Below, piece after piece: positions 9,365 to 17,297 of a DNA stretch of 64,000 nucleotides (within the stretch, counting starts at the first letter, position 1; each line of letters opens with the position of its first letter). Source of the DNA: Novosphingobium sp. Its GTDB lineage: Bacteria > Pseudomonadota > Alphaproteobacteria > Sphingomonadales > Sphingomonadaceae. Location: the NCBI RefSeq assembly GCF_027531025.1, contig NZ_JAPZQX010000006.1:1-64000 (forward strand), written 5' to 3'. The notes beneath the pieces are model-generated. The model did no database searches. It worked only from the letters and a program-made list of their open reading frames with translations, and was not told where the DNA came from. Both the position numbers and the translations under genes were made by a program.

Positions 9365-9607
9365 ATGACCACGCCGTTCCATCCGCCGATCAAGCGCTCG
9401 GTCGAGATCGCCGGACACAAGACCTCGATCAGCCTGGAGCCATTGTTCTGGGAGCTGCTCAAGCAGGCTGCGGCGACCGAGGGCGTGCCGATCAATGCCC
9501 TGGTTGCCCGGATCGATGCGGAGCGGATCCGCGCAGAGGTGCCGCCGGGGCTGGCGGGGGCGGTACGAGTCTGGCTCGTCGGCTGGCTGGCGCGGCGTTT
9601 GCCCTGA
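9365..9607 (+). CDS. ribbon-helix-helix domain protein
   Basis: This 80-residue protein resembles the RHH_4 group. The strand segment KRSVEIAGHKTSISLEPLFW is followed by helices LLKQAAATEGVPINALVARID and a short C-terminal helix ending VWLVGWLARRLP. Ribbon-helix-helix proteins of this type are small DNA-binding proteins, and the target here is not evident. No toxin partner lies next to it. The next gene on the same strand, an acyltransferase, starts 28 bases later. The divergent neighbour is the membrane-anchored regulator. Confidence 0.85.
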   Translation: MTTPFHPPIKRSVEIAGHKTSISLEPLFWELLKQAAATEGVPINALVARIDAERIRAEVPPGLAGAVRVWLVGWLARRLP

Positions 9608-9635
9608 TCGCCGGTTTCGTGCGAGAAGCCACGCC

Positions 9636-10616
9636 ATGACCATCTCGCATGACCGCGAAGCTACTTTCGGTCGCCGCCATTATCACGAGCTTGACGGGAT
9701 TCGCGGGCTGCTGGCCTTTGCGGTGGTCCTGCTGCATTTCGGGGTCAATGGCCTGATCGAACGCCTGACCGGTTGGCCCGGGATGGTCCTTTCGCTGAGC
9801 GTCGACGTGTTCTTCCTGCTCAGCGGATTTGTGCTGGTAAAGTCAGCTCACGGAAGTCCGACTGCCTTTGCGGTCAAGCGCGTCTGGCGGCTGGCTCCGG
9901 TCTATCTGTTCACCTTGGCGCTGGTCTGGCTGGCCGATCCGCACCTGGTTACTTCGATCAGCGAATTGATCAAGGCCCCGCCGCTCTTTGGCCTGGATAC
10001 GGCAAATTATCTGGCCTGGTCGATTTGCTGGGAACTTTACCTTCCGGTTCTGGCAGTGCTCCTTGCACCTTACGTGTCGCTGCCCTGGCGTGTCGTGCTC
10101 CCCATTGCGCTTGTGGTGCATTCGGGCCTGGCTGTGGGGGTGGCCGAAGGGCATATGCTTGGCGGTTGGCGGGCTGCGGCGGGACTGGCTGCCGGGGCCT
10201 GCCTGGCCTTCGTCAAGCCGCGGTCGATCCCGGTACCTTTGGTGGTTGCAGCCTTGCTGGCAGTCATGGCGCTGGCGGCGCGTTGGCCACTGGTGGCGGC
10301 GCTGACGCCCTGGCTGGCGGCGCTGGCGATCATTGGCGGTGCGCGCCGCGATGGCTTGTTCGCTTTGCCACCGTTCCAGTTTGCCGGGGCGATCTCGTTC
10401 TCGATCTACATGCTCCATGCTCCAGTGCTGATCGCATTGGGAGATCGCGCCGCCGGCAGCATCCCTTGGAAGGTCGCGGGCTTCGTAGTTTCCGTGGCAG
10501 GAGCCTGGGCCATGACGCGCTGGGTGGAGTTGCCAGGCATGCGACTTGGGCGGCGATTGGCGACCCGCGTCGAACGGCGCGGCTCAGGCGATAAGGTGCA
10601 GGGCGATTCCACCTAG
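9636..10616 (+). CDS. acyltransferase family 3 membrane protein
   Basis: This 326-residue integral membrane O-acyltransferase resembles the OafA/NodX/ExoZ group, which acetylates or succinylates surface glycans or small molecules. The start is ATG at 9636; a longer open frame from 9495 overlaps the upstream gene and is not used. The N-terminal motif ELDGIRGLLAFAVVLLHF carries the conserved catalytic His. It is followed by SVDVFFLLSGFVL and about nine more hydrophobic segments, with the late SFSIYMLHAPVL motif. The 3' end overlaps the convergent chromate-type transporter gene by 33 bases. The acyl acceptor cannot be told. Confidence 0.88.
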   Translation: MTISHDREATFGRRHYHELDGIRGLLAFAVVLLHFGVNGLIERLTGWPGMVLSLSVDVFFLLSGFVLVKSAHGSPTAFAVKRVWRLAPVYLFTLALVWLADPHLVTSISELIKAPPLFGLDTANYLAWSICWELYLPVLAVLLAPYVSLPWRVVLPIALVVHSGLAVGVAEGHMLGGWRAAAGLAAGACLAFVKPRSIPVPLVVAALLAVMALAARWPLVAALTPWLAALAIIGGARRDGLFALPPFQFAGAISFSIYMLHAPVLIALGDRAAGSIPWKVAGFVVSVAGAWAMTRWVELPGMRLGRRLATRVERRGSGDKVQGDST

Positions 10617-11903
10617 TGCGGCCAGCCCCAGAACCCGCACCACGCCCCATTTCAGGGCAAACAGGAGTATGGCGCTCAACCCGGCGAGCAGGGCGGCCTG
10701 CCAGTCGAAGCTCTCCCAGACCGGCAGGTTGAAGGGCAGATCGGCTGCCTGCCCGGAATCGAACTGGCGGAACAGCACATGGCCGCCGAACCAGATGGCG
10801 AGGCTGGCGATGACGCCGACCACCGCTGCGGTAATGGCAGCGAGTGCGCCTTTCAACCTGACTGCCTGCTCCAGTCGCTCGATCCAGGGCGCAAAGGTGA
10901 AGATCCACAGGAAGCAGGGCGCAAAGGTCACCCAGGTGGTCAGGCCAGCACCCAGCAGACCGGCGACCAGCGGCGTGAATGGCTCCGGCGCGCGGAAGGC
11001 GGCGAGGTAGCCGACGAACTGCGTGACCAGGATCAGCGGGCCTGGCGTCGTTTCCGCGAGGCCCAGCCCATCAGCCATTTCACCGGTCGAGAGCCAGCCG
11101 AACCCGCTGACAGCCTCCTGCGCCATATAGGCCAGTACCGCATAGGCCCCGCCGAAGGTCACGACCGCCAGCTGCGAGAAGAAGGCGCCGATTTGCCACA
11201 GCACGTGGTCCTGACCCACGGTGGCGAGGACCAGCGCCATGGGTGCGCCCCAGATCGCGCCCCAGATCAGCGCGGCCCGCAGGCTGGCCGCCCAGGGGCG
11301 CGGCGGCAAGGGCTGGGCGGAAGTGGAAGGCTTTAACGCCAGCCAGTCAGGCCGCAGCGCCGCCACGGCAAAGCCCAGCACCCCAGCGCCCAGCACCACC
11401 AGCGGAAAGGGCAGGGAAAAGACGGCCAGGGCCAGGAATGCGGCCAGCGCCAGAGCTTGCTTGAAGCGGGTACCCAGCGCGCGTCCCGCAATCCGCAGCA
11501 GGGCCTGCACCACGATCGCCAGCACTGCCGCCTTGATCCCCAGGAACAATGCAGCGAACCAGCCCAGCCTTGCCGCGAAGGCGTAAAGCACTGACAGGGC
11601 CAGGATTACCAGCGCGCCGGGCACGACGAACAGCAGCCCCGCTGCCAGCCCGCCGCGCCAGCCGTGCAGTTTCCAGCCGATCCAGGTGGCCAGTTGCTGG
11701 GCTTCCGGCCCCGGCAGAAAATGGCAGAAATTGAGGGCGTGGAGGTACTGCTCCTCGCTGACCCAGCCGCGTTCTTCCACCACTTCGCGGTGCATCAGCG
11801 CGATCTGCCCCGCCGGGCCGCCAAAGCTCAGGCAGCCGATCCGGGCAAAGGTGCGGATAAGTTCGGAAAAGGTCGGGGGGGATGCGGTCACGCCAAACTC
11901 CAT
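10584..11903 (-). CDS. chrA: chromate-type transporter, long form (ChrA family)
   Basis: This 439-residue inner-membrane transporter has two homologous CHR domains. The first contains SFGGPAGQIALMHREVV and LPGPEAQQLA. The second contains TFGGAYAVLAYMAQEAV and TTPGPLILVTQFVGYLAAF. Such proteins export chromate using the proton gradient, but many members were named by homology only, so the substrate is inferred. There is no chrB regulator next to it. It lies downstream of murA in the same direction with a 114-base gap that contains two hairpins, and overlaps the acyltransferase by 33 bases at the 3' ends. Confidence 0.85.
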   Translation of the reverse strand: MEFGVTASPPTFSELIRTFARIGCLSFGGPAGQIALMHREVVEERGWVSEEQYLHALNFCHFLPGPEAQQLATWIGWKLHGWRGGLAAGLLFVVPGALVILALSVLYAFAARLGWFAALFLGIKAAVLAIVVQALLRIAGRALGTRFKQALALAAFLALAVFSLPFPLVVLGAGVLGFAVAALRPDWLALKPSTSAQPLPPRPWAASLRAALIWGAIWGAPMALVLATVGQDHVLWQIGAFFSQLAVVTFGGAYAVLAYMAQEAVSGFGWLSTGEMADGLGLAETTPGPLILVTQFVGYLAAFRAPEPFTPLVAGLLGAGLTTWVTFAPCFLWIFTFAPWIERLEQAVRLKGALAAITAAVVGVIASLAIWFGGHVLFRQFDSGQAADLPFNLPVWESFDWQAALLAGLSAILLFALKWGVVRVLGLAALGGIALHLIA

Positions 11904-11961
11904 GCCTCAGCATCCGCGCAATGGCGGACGTTCAAGGCAACGCTTGGGCGCTGAGCGCCTG

Positions 11962-11989
11962 ACCGGGAGGTTGCTTTGTCCCGGTTTTT
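11962..11989 (+). terminator. intrinsic terminator oriented on the plus strand with no gene feeding it
   Basis: A seven-base-pair stem (ACCGGGA / TCCCGGT, loop GGTTGCTTTG) is followed directly by TTTTTC on the plus strand. That is the layout of a Rho-independent terminator for rightward transcription. Both flanking genes (murA and chrA) run leftward, so no annotated gene ends here in the right orientation. On the minus strand the hairpin lacks a T-run. A second small inverted repeat (GGCGCTGAGCGCC) lies just to its left. Confidence 0.5.
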
Positions 11990-12017
11990 CAGCAGATAGC
12001 GGGCTGGCTCGCGTCGA

Positions 12018-13301
12018 TCAATCCCCGCCAACCCGCTCGATCTGCGCGCCGACCAGGGCCAGCTTTTCCTCCAGCCGTTCGTAGCCGCGATCGAGGTGGT
12101 AGAGGCGGTGAACCTGGGTTTCGCCTTCTGCCGCAAGCCCCGCGATCACCAGGCTCATCGAGGCGCGCAGGTCGGTGGCCATGACTTCGGCCCCGGTCAG
12201 CTTCTTCACGCCATGAACCACGGCGGTACGGCCCTTGGTCTCGATATGCGCGCCCATCCGGTTGAGCTCGGGTACGTGCATGTAACGGTTCTCGAAGATG
12301 GTCTCCGTTAGCACTGAACTGCCCTCAGCCAGGCACAGCATGGCCATCAACTGGGCCTGCATGTCGGTGGCAAAGCCCGGGTAAGGGGCTGTTGCCAGCG
12401 TGACGGCCTTCATCGGCCCGTCACGCCAGACCCGGATGCCATCCGACTTGGGTTCGACCTGCACCCCGGCATCGCGCAGCGCCTGGATCGTCGCGTCCAT
12501 CTCCTCGGCCACGGCGTGCTTGAGGAACACCTCGCCCCCTGTGATCGCGGCGGCACAGGCATAGGAGCCAGCCTCGATCCGGTCGCTCATCACGCGATAG
12601 GTCGCGCCGTGGAGGCGGGGGACGCCGTGGATCGTGAGGTCGCTGCTGCCAATCCCTTCGATCTGCGCGCCCATCGCCACCAGCAGCTTGCACAGGTCGA
12701 CGATTTCCGGTTCGCGCGCGGCGTTGTGCAGCACGGTCTTGCCGGTGCAGAGCACTGCGGCCATCAGCGCGTTCTCGGTCGCGCCGACGGAGACGACCGG
12801 GAAGGAATAACGCCCGCCCGGCAAGCCGCCATCGGGGGCCATCGCCTTCACATAGCCGGCCGCCAGCTCGATCGTCGCGCCCATCGCTTCCAGCACCTTG
12901 AGGTGCAGGTCGATCGGGCGGTTGCCGATCGCGCAGCCGCCGGGCAGCGAGACAGTCGCTTCGCCCATCCGGGCCAGCATCGGCCCCAGCACCAGGATCG
13001 AGGCACGCATCTTGCGCACCAGCTCATAGGGCGCGACGGACGATGTGATCCGCGGCGCTTCCAGCGTCATTACCCGGCCGAAATCCTCGGGCCGCGAACC
13101 GGCGATGGTGGTGGAAATGCCGAACTGGTTCAGCAGGTGCTGGAACCCGTCGATATCGGCCAGCCGCGGCAGGTTGCGCAGCGTCAGCGGCTCGTCGGTC
13201 AAAAGCGCGCAGGGCAGCAGCGTCAGCGCCGAATTCTTCGCCCCCGAAATCGGGATCGTGCCGGAAAGGCGCTTGCCGCCCTCGATGATGATTTTATCCA
13301 T
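12018..13301 (-). CDS. murA: UDP-N-acetylglucosamine 1-carboxyvinyltransferase
   Basis: MurA catalyses the first committed step of peptidoglycan synthesis, transferring enolpyruvate from PEP to UDP-GlcNAc in the cytoplasm. The 427-residue length is normal. The start is ATG at 13301 ([20 protein letters not shown]), the usual MurA beginning; an upstream in-frame ATG at 13358 adds 19 unsupported residues. The catalytic Cys is C123 in [15 protein letters not shown], so the enzyme should be fosfomycin-sensitive in principle. The substrate-binding [11 protein letters not shown] is near residues 20-30. It is divergent from galU, with 126 bases between the two starts. Confidence 0.97.
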   Translation of the reverse strand: MDKIIIEGGKRLSGTIPISGAKNSALTLLPCALLTDEPLTLRNLPRLADIDGFQHLLNQFGISTTIAGSRPEDFGRVMTLEAPRITSSVAPYELVRKMRASILVLGPMLARMGEATVSLPGGCAIGNRPIDLHLKVLEAMGATIELAAGYVKAMAPDGGLPGGRYSFPVVSVGATENALMAAVLCTGKTVLHNAAREPEIVDLCKLLVAMGAQIEGIGSSDLTIHGVPRLHGATYRVMSDRIEAGSYACAAAITGGEVFLKHAVAEEMDATIQALRDAGVQVEPKSDGIRVWRDGPMKAVTLATAPYPGFATDMQAQLMAMLCLAEGSSVLTETIFENRYMHVPELNRMGAHIETKGRTAVVHGVKKLTGAEVMATDLRASMSLVIAGLAAEGETQVHRLYHLDRGYERLEEKLALVGAQIERVGGD

Positions 13302-13427
13302 GACCGCCTGATTTAGTCGGATTTGTGCAAGCGGCAAGCATCCCGCAACCCTATGCACAACCCCGTTGCCAGAACCCCTCCGCTGGCCTTAACGCAGCTG
13401 CAACACGAACAGGATAATCCGCTCGCC

Positions 13428-14321
13428 ATGACCAGCACTTTGCCGCGTAAGCCGATCAAGAAGGCCGTGTTTCCGGTCGCCGGGCTTGGCACCCGCTTCC
13501 TGCCCGCCACCAAGGCAATCCCCAAGGAAATGTTGCCAATCATCGACCGCCCGTTGATCCAGTATGCGGTCGATGAAGCGCGCGAGGCGGGGATCGAGCA
13601 GCTGATCTTCGTGACCGGCCGTGGCAAGACCGCGATTGTCGAACATTTCGACATGGCCTTCGAACTGGAAACCACCATGGCCGGGCGCGACAAATCGCTC
13701 GCCGTGCTGGAACCTACCCGGATTCAGCCCGGCAACCTGGTCACCGTCCGCCAGCAGGTGCCGCTGGGCCTGGGCCACGCGATCTGGTGCGCCCGCGCGA
13801 TCGTTGGTGATGAACCTTTCGCGATCTTCCTGCCGGACGAACTGATGATCGCCAACAAGGGCTCGACCGGCTGCATGAAGCAGATGGTCGAGGCCTATAA
13901 CGAGCATGGCGGCAACCTGATTTCGGTGCTGGAAGTGCCGGAAGAGGAAGTGTCGTCTTATGGTGTGATCGCCCCCGGGGCCAAGGTCGGTAACCAGGTG
14001 ACCGAGGTGACCGGCCTGGTCGAAAAGCCCAAGCGCGAGGATGCGCCCAGCAACCTGATCATTTCGGGCCGTTACATCCTCCAGCCCGAGGTCATGCGCG
14101 TGCTGGAAGGGCAGGAAAAGGGCGCGGGCGGCGAAATCCAGCTGACCGATGCCATGGCCCAGATGATCGGCCAGCAGCCGTTCCACGCCGTGACTTTCGC
14201 GGGCCGCCGCTTCGACTGCGGCAGCAAGACCGGCTTTGTCGAGGCGACCCTGGCCTCGGCGCTGGAGCGTGAGGACATGGCCGACGAAGTGCGCGCCACG
14301 ATGCGGCGTCTGCTGGGCTAG
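13428..14321 (+). CDS. galU: UTP--glucose-1-phosphate uridylyltransferase
   Basis: GalU makes UDP-glucose from UTP and glucose-1-phosphate, a precursor for exopolysaccharide, LPS and other glycans. The 297-residue protein has the nucleotide-binding motif GLGTRFLPATKAIPKEMLP near residues 17-35, the FVTGRGKTAIVEHFD segment, and GLVEKPKREDAPSNL. The start is ATG at 13428 (MTSTLPRKPIKKAVFPVAG); the longer open frame beginning at 13323 crosses the murA promoter region. trmL follows 20 bases later. Confidence 0.97.
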   Translation: MTSTLPRKPIKKAVFPVAGLGTRFLPATKAIPKEMLPIIDRPLIQYAVDEAREAGIEQLIFVTGRGKTAIVEHFDMAFELETTMAGRDKSLAVLEPTRIQPGNLVTVRQQVPLGLGHAIWCARAIVGDEPFAIFLPDELMIANKGSTGCMKQMVEAYNEHGGNLISVLEVPEEEVSSYGVIAPGAKVGNQVTEVTGLVEKPKREDAPSNLIISGRYILQPEVMRVLEGQEKGAGGEIQLTDAMAQMIGQQPFHAVTFAGRRFDCGSKTGFVEATLASALEREDMADEVRATMRRLLG

Positions 14322-14341
14322 CCACTGCCAAGGCACCTCTG

Positions 14342-14803
14342 ATGCGGATCGCCCTGTTCGAACCAGAAATCGCCGGCAATGTCGGTGCCGTGCTGCGCCT
14401 TGGTGCCTGCCTGGGCGCAGCCGTGGACCTGATCGAGCCGATGGGCTTCACCTGGGACGATCGCCGCGTCCGCCGCGCGGCGATGGACTATATCGATCAT
14501 GTGAAGGTCACCCGCCACGCGAGCTTTGCAGCCTTCCGCGCCACGCTGGGGCAAAGCCGACTGGTGCTCTTCACCACCAAGGCCAGCTTTGACGCCTATG
14601 GCTTTGCCTATCGCCCGGACGATGTCCTGCTGTTCGGCAAGGAAAGCGCCGGGGTGCCGCCGGAAGTAGCCGCCCTGGCCGATGAAAAGGTGCGCCTGCC
14701 GATGCGGGCCGAGGTGCGCTCGCTCAACCTCGCGACCTCTGCCGCCCTCGCGCTGGGGGAGGCGTTAAGGCAGACGGGCGGGCTGCCGGGTATGGCTTTG
14801 TAA
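14342..14803 (+). CDS. trmL: tRNA (cytidine(34)-2'-O)-methyltransferase
   Basis: This small SPOUT-family methyltransferase of 153 residues modifies the 2'-OH of the wobble nucleotide in tRNA-Leu isoacceptors. It starts MRIALFEPEIAGNVGAVLR, the family's typical opening. SPOUT knot motifs follow: LLFGKESAGVPPEVAALAD (the cofactor loop) and LNLATSAALALGEALRQ. The length is typical of TrmL. The 3' end overlaps the convergent AraC-type regulator by 39 bases. Confidence 0.93.
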   Translation: MRIALFEPEIAGNVGAVLRLGACLGAAVDLIEPMGFTWDDRRVRRAAMDYIDHVKVTRHASFAAFRATLGQSRLVLFTTKASFDAYGFAYRPDDVLLFGKESAGVPPEVAALADEKVRLPMRAEVRSLNLATSAALALGEALRQTGGLPGMAL

Positions 14804-15808
14804 GCATGCGGCGCGTTCCCGCGCCTGCCCCGGCGTCATGCCCTGCCGCGCGCGAAAGGCCCGGATGAAGGCGGTGCTGGAGGCATAGCCCAGCCGTTCG
14901 GAGATGGCATCGATGGTCAGCGCGGGATCGCGCAGATAGGTCTGGGCGAGGTCGTCGCGGGCCGTGGCGAGGATCGTCCGAAATTCCAGCCCTTGCACTG
15001 CCAGCTCGCGTTGCAGGGTTCGCAGGTTGCGGCCCATGGCGCGGGCAACATTGGCCAGCGAGGCATTGCCCATCGGCAGCAGGGCATGGACCAGCCGGGT
15101 GACGACTGTCGCGACTGCGCCGGTTTCCTGCCCCGGCAAGGCATCGAGCAGGCTGGCGGCATAACCGGCCACGGTGGCATCGGCTTCGGGGTTGATCCGG
15201 TCGAGGTAGAGGCCGGGAAATTCGAAGCCGTCGAAGGTGCTGTCGAATTGTACCGGACAGCCGAAGAACCGCCGGTGCAGCGTGGTGCCTTGGGGGGCGG
15301 AGTGGGTGAAGAGCACCGTCTCCGGGTGCCAGCTTTCGCCCAGCAGCAGGCGGAACAGGTGCACGAAGGCTGCCAGCCCCAGCTCGCACGACTGGCGCTG
15401 CGGCGCGCCCGCGCCGATCGCCAGTCCCAGCATCGCTGTGGCCATGCCATCGGTTTCGCTCACGTGCAGGCTTAGCGAATCGCTCATCAGGTGGCGGTAT
15501 CGCTCGACCATTGCCAGCGCGTCGCGGACTGTGGCCTGCTGGCCCAGCACGAGTCCCGCCACACCGATGTTGGCCAGCCGCCGGTGCGTGGCGATCCGCA
15601 GGCCCAGATCGGGGATGCCGTGGCGTTCGGCCAGGCCATCGAGCAGCCAGGCGACGCTCTCGGCAGGGATGGTCAGATCGGCGCGGGCCAGGATCGCCGG
15701 ATCGATCCCCGCCTGGCGCAGCGCGGGATAGGGATCGCCACCCGCCGCCGTGATCACGGCAGGCAGATCGAGCAAAGCCGTGGCGCGGACGCGGGTGGCC
15801 GAGGTCAT
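14765..15808 (-). CDS. AraC-family transcriptional regulator (OruR/ArgR-like architecture)
   Basis: This 347-residue regulator has an N-terminal ligand-binding domain of the Arabinose_bd type (about residues 20-205), with ANIGVAGLVLGQQATVRDAL and the typical FDGFEFPGLYLD segment. A C-terminal AraC HTH domain follows (about 235-330), with LRTLQRELAVQGLEFRTIL and SERLGYASSTAFIRAFRARQGMTP split across two helix-turn-helix units. It is divergent from the three-gene dioxygenase/hydrolase cassette starting at 15916, 107 bases away. By position it is the likely activator of that cassette. It overlaps trmL by 39 bases at the 3' end. Confidence 0.9.
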   Translation of the reverse strand: MTSATRVRATALLDLPAVITAAGGDPYPALRQAGIDPAILARADLTIPAESVAWLLDGLAERHGIPDLGLRIATHRRLANIGVAGLVLGQQATVRDALAMVERYRHLMSDSLSLHVSETDGMATAMLGLAIGAGAPQRQSCELGLAAFVHLFRLLLGESWHPETVLFTHSAPQGTTLHRRFFGCPVQFDSTFDGFEFPGLYLDRINPEADATVAGYAASLLDALPGQETGAVATVVTRLVHALLPMGNASLANVARAMGRNLRTLQRELAVQGLEFRTILATARDDLAQTYLRDPALTIDAISERLGYASSTAFIRAFRARQGMTPGQARERAACLQSHTRQPARLP

Positions 15809-15821
15809 TCAAGCATTGTCG

Positions 15822-15839
15822 CAAACTATCTATCGTTTG
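15822..15839. promoter_or_regulatory. candidate regulator-binding inverted repeat
   Basis: CAAAC and GTTTG flank an eight-base spacer in the 107-base divergent promoter region between the AraC-type regulator and the TauD-type dioxygenase gene. The related sequences TTGTCGCAAAC and TTTGTCACGAAA around it also give a loose direct repeat, the usual form of AraC-family sites. The assignment is positional inference. Confidence 0.3.
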
Positions 15840-15915
15840 TCACGAAATGATAGCGAGTGAGGCCGGGTCGAGCGGTAGAAGTGGCCCCACAGAACGAAGG
15901 CTTGGGAGAGGCCCC

Positions 15916-16764
15916 ATGAAGATTGAACCGCTTACCTGCGCGCTAGGCGCCGAAATCAGCGATATCCGGTTGGCCGAGGTCGGGCGCAATGCCGACCTTG
16001 CCGGCGAGATCAACGCGCTGCTGCTGCAGTACAAGGTGCTGTTCTTCCGCGATCAGGACATGACCGATGCCGAACACGCTGGGGTTGCCCGCCAGTTCGG
16101 CGATCTGGAAGATCACCCGCTGGCCAACAGTGCCGATGGCGAGCCGGGCATCATCCACATCTGGAAAAGCCCGGAAAGCCCGCCGGAACGCTATGAGAAT
16201 GCTTGGCACAACGACGCCACCTGGCGGGAGATTCCCCCGATGGGCGCGGTGCTGCGCTGCGTCGAGCGCCCGCCGGTTGGGGGCGACACCATGTGGGCCA
16301 ACATGGAACTGGCCTATGAGCGCCTGCCCGATCACATCAAGGAAGAGATCGCCGATCTGCGCGCCCGCCATTCGATGGAGGCCAGCTTCATGGCGGCCAA
16401 GCCGATCGACGAGCGGCTGGCGATGAAGGAGCGCTTCCCCGATCCGGAGCATCCGGTGGTCCGCACCCATCCGGTCACGGGCAAGAAGTCGCTGTTCGTC
16501 AATGCCTTCACCACCCACTTCACCAATTACCACACGGCGAGCCGGGTGCGGGTGGGGCAGGATTTCACCAATGGTTCGGGCGAACTGCTGCGCTACCTGA
16601 CCAGCCAGGCGGCGATCCCCGAATATCAGGTGCGCTGGCGCTGGACGCCGAACAGCGTGGCGATCTGGGATAACCGCTGCACCCAGCACTATGCGGTCAT
16701 GGACTATTCGCCCTGCGTGCGCCGGATGAACCGCGCGACAATCATCGGTGACCGACCGTTCTGA
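15916..16764 (+). CDS. TauD/TfdA-family Fe(II)/2-oxoglutarate dioxygenase
   Basis: This 282-residue non-haem iron dioxygenase couples 2-oxoglutarate decarboxylation to substrate hydroxylation. The iron-binding facial triad is visible: H98 and D100 in AWHNDATW, and H258 in CTQHYAVMDY. The 2-oxoglutarate-binding Arg lies in SPCVRRMNRATI. The N-terminal motif KVLFFRDQDMTDAEH is typical of the family, which includes taurine, alkylsulfatase and 2,4-D dioxygenases. The start is ATG at 15916 with GGGAGAGG upstream. The primary substrate cannot be assigned. It heads a cassette with a cupin (41 bases later) and an alpha/beta hydrolase, divergent from an AraC regulator. Confidence 0.88.
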   Translation: MKIEPLTCALGAEISDIRLAEVGRNADLAGEINALLLQYKVLFFRDQDMTDAEHAGVARQFGDLEDHPLANSADGEPGIIHIWKSPESPPERYENAWHNDATWREIPPMGAVLRCVERPPVGGDTMWANMELAYERLPDHIKEEIADLRARHSMEASFMAAKPIDERLAMKERFPDPEHPVVRTHPVTGKKSLFVNAFTTHFTNYHTASRVRVGQDFTNGSGELLRYLTSQAAIPEYQVRWRWTPNSVAIWDNRCTQHYAVMDYSPCVRRMNRATIIGDRPF

Positions 16765-16805
16765 CCGGCGATCCGAACTGACCAAAGCACAACACAACCG
16801 GGAGA

Positions 16806-17291
16806 ATGCCAGTGACCTTCTTTGCCGACTCTGTCGGGACCGCCCTGGTCGACGTCGATGCCCTGCCGTGGATCCCCTTCACCCCCTATTCGGACGAGGT
16901 GTTCCTGAAGCTGATCAAGATCAATCCGATCAACGGCGAATGGACCACGCTACTCAAGCTGCCGGCAGGGATGGCGTTGCCCAAGCACCATCATGCCGGC
17001 ACGGTCCACGTCTACACGGTGGCCGGGCGCTGGCGGTACCTCGAACATGACTGGGTGGCCGGACCGGGTTCGATGGTGTTCGAAACGGCGGCCTCGTCGC
17101 ATACCCCGGTCGCCTTGCCAGAGGCCGAGGTGATCGCGCTCAACATCATCGTCGGTGACTGGAACCTGCTTGACGAGAACGACAACATCATCGCGGTCGA
17201 GAACTGGCGCACCATGCTGAAGCGCTATGCCGATTACTGCACCGCCGTCGGGATTGAGCCGGTCGACGTTACCAGCCAGTCGGGCAACTGA
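16806..17291 (+). CDS. cupin protein resembling 2,4'-dihydroxyacetophenone dioxygenase
   Basis: This 161-residue single-domain cupin has the metal-binding cluster HHH (H61-H63) and H68 in PKHHHAGTVHVYTVAGRWRY. A later His (H99) in SSHTPVALP completes the site. The overall pattern, with an ALPWIPFTPYSDEVFLKL opening and a MVFETAASSHTP strand, is that of the ChrR-like cupin group that includes 2,4'-dihydroxyacetophenone dioxygenase, a C-C bond cleaving iron enzyme. Ring or side-chain cleavage of an aromatic ketone is possible but inferred. The next gene follows after six bases. Confidence 0.75.
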   Translation: MPVTFFADSVGTALVDVDALPWIPFTPYSDEVFLKLIKINPINGEWTTLLKLPAGMALPKHHHAGTVHVYTVAGRWRYLEHDWVAGPGSMVFETAASSHTPVALPEAEVIALNIIVGDWNLLDENDNIIAVENWRTMLKRYADYCTAVGIEPVDVTSQSGN

Positions 17292-17297
17292 TCCGCC

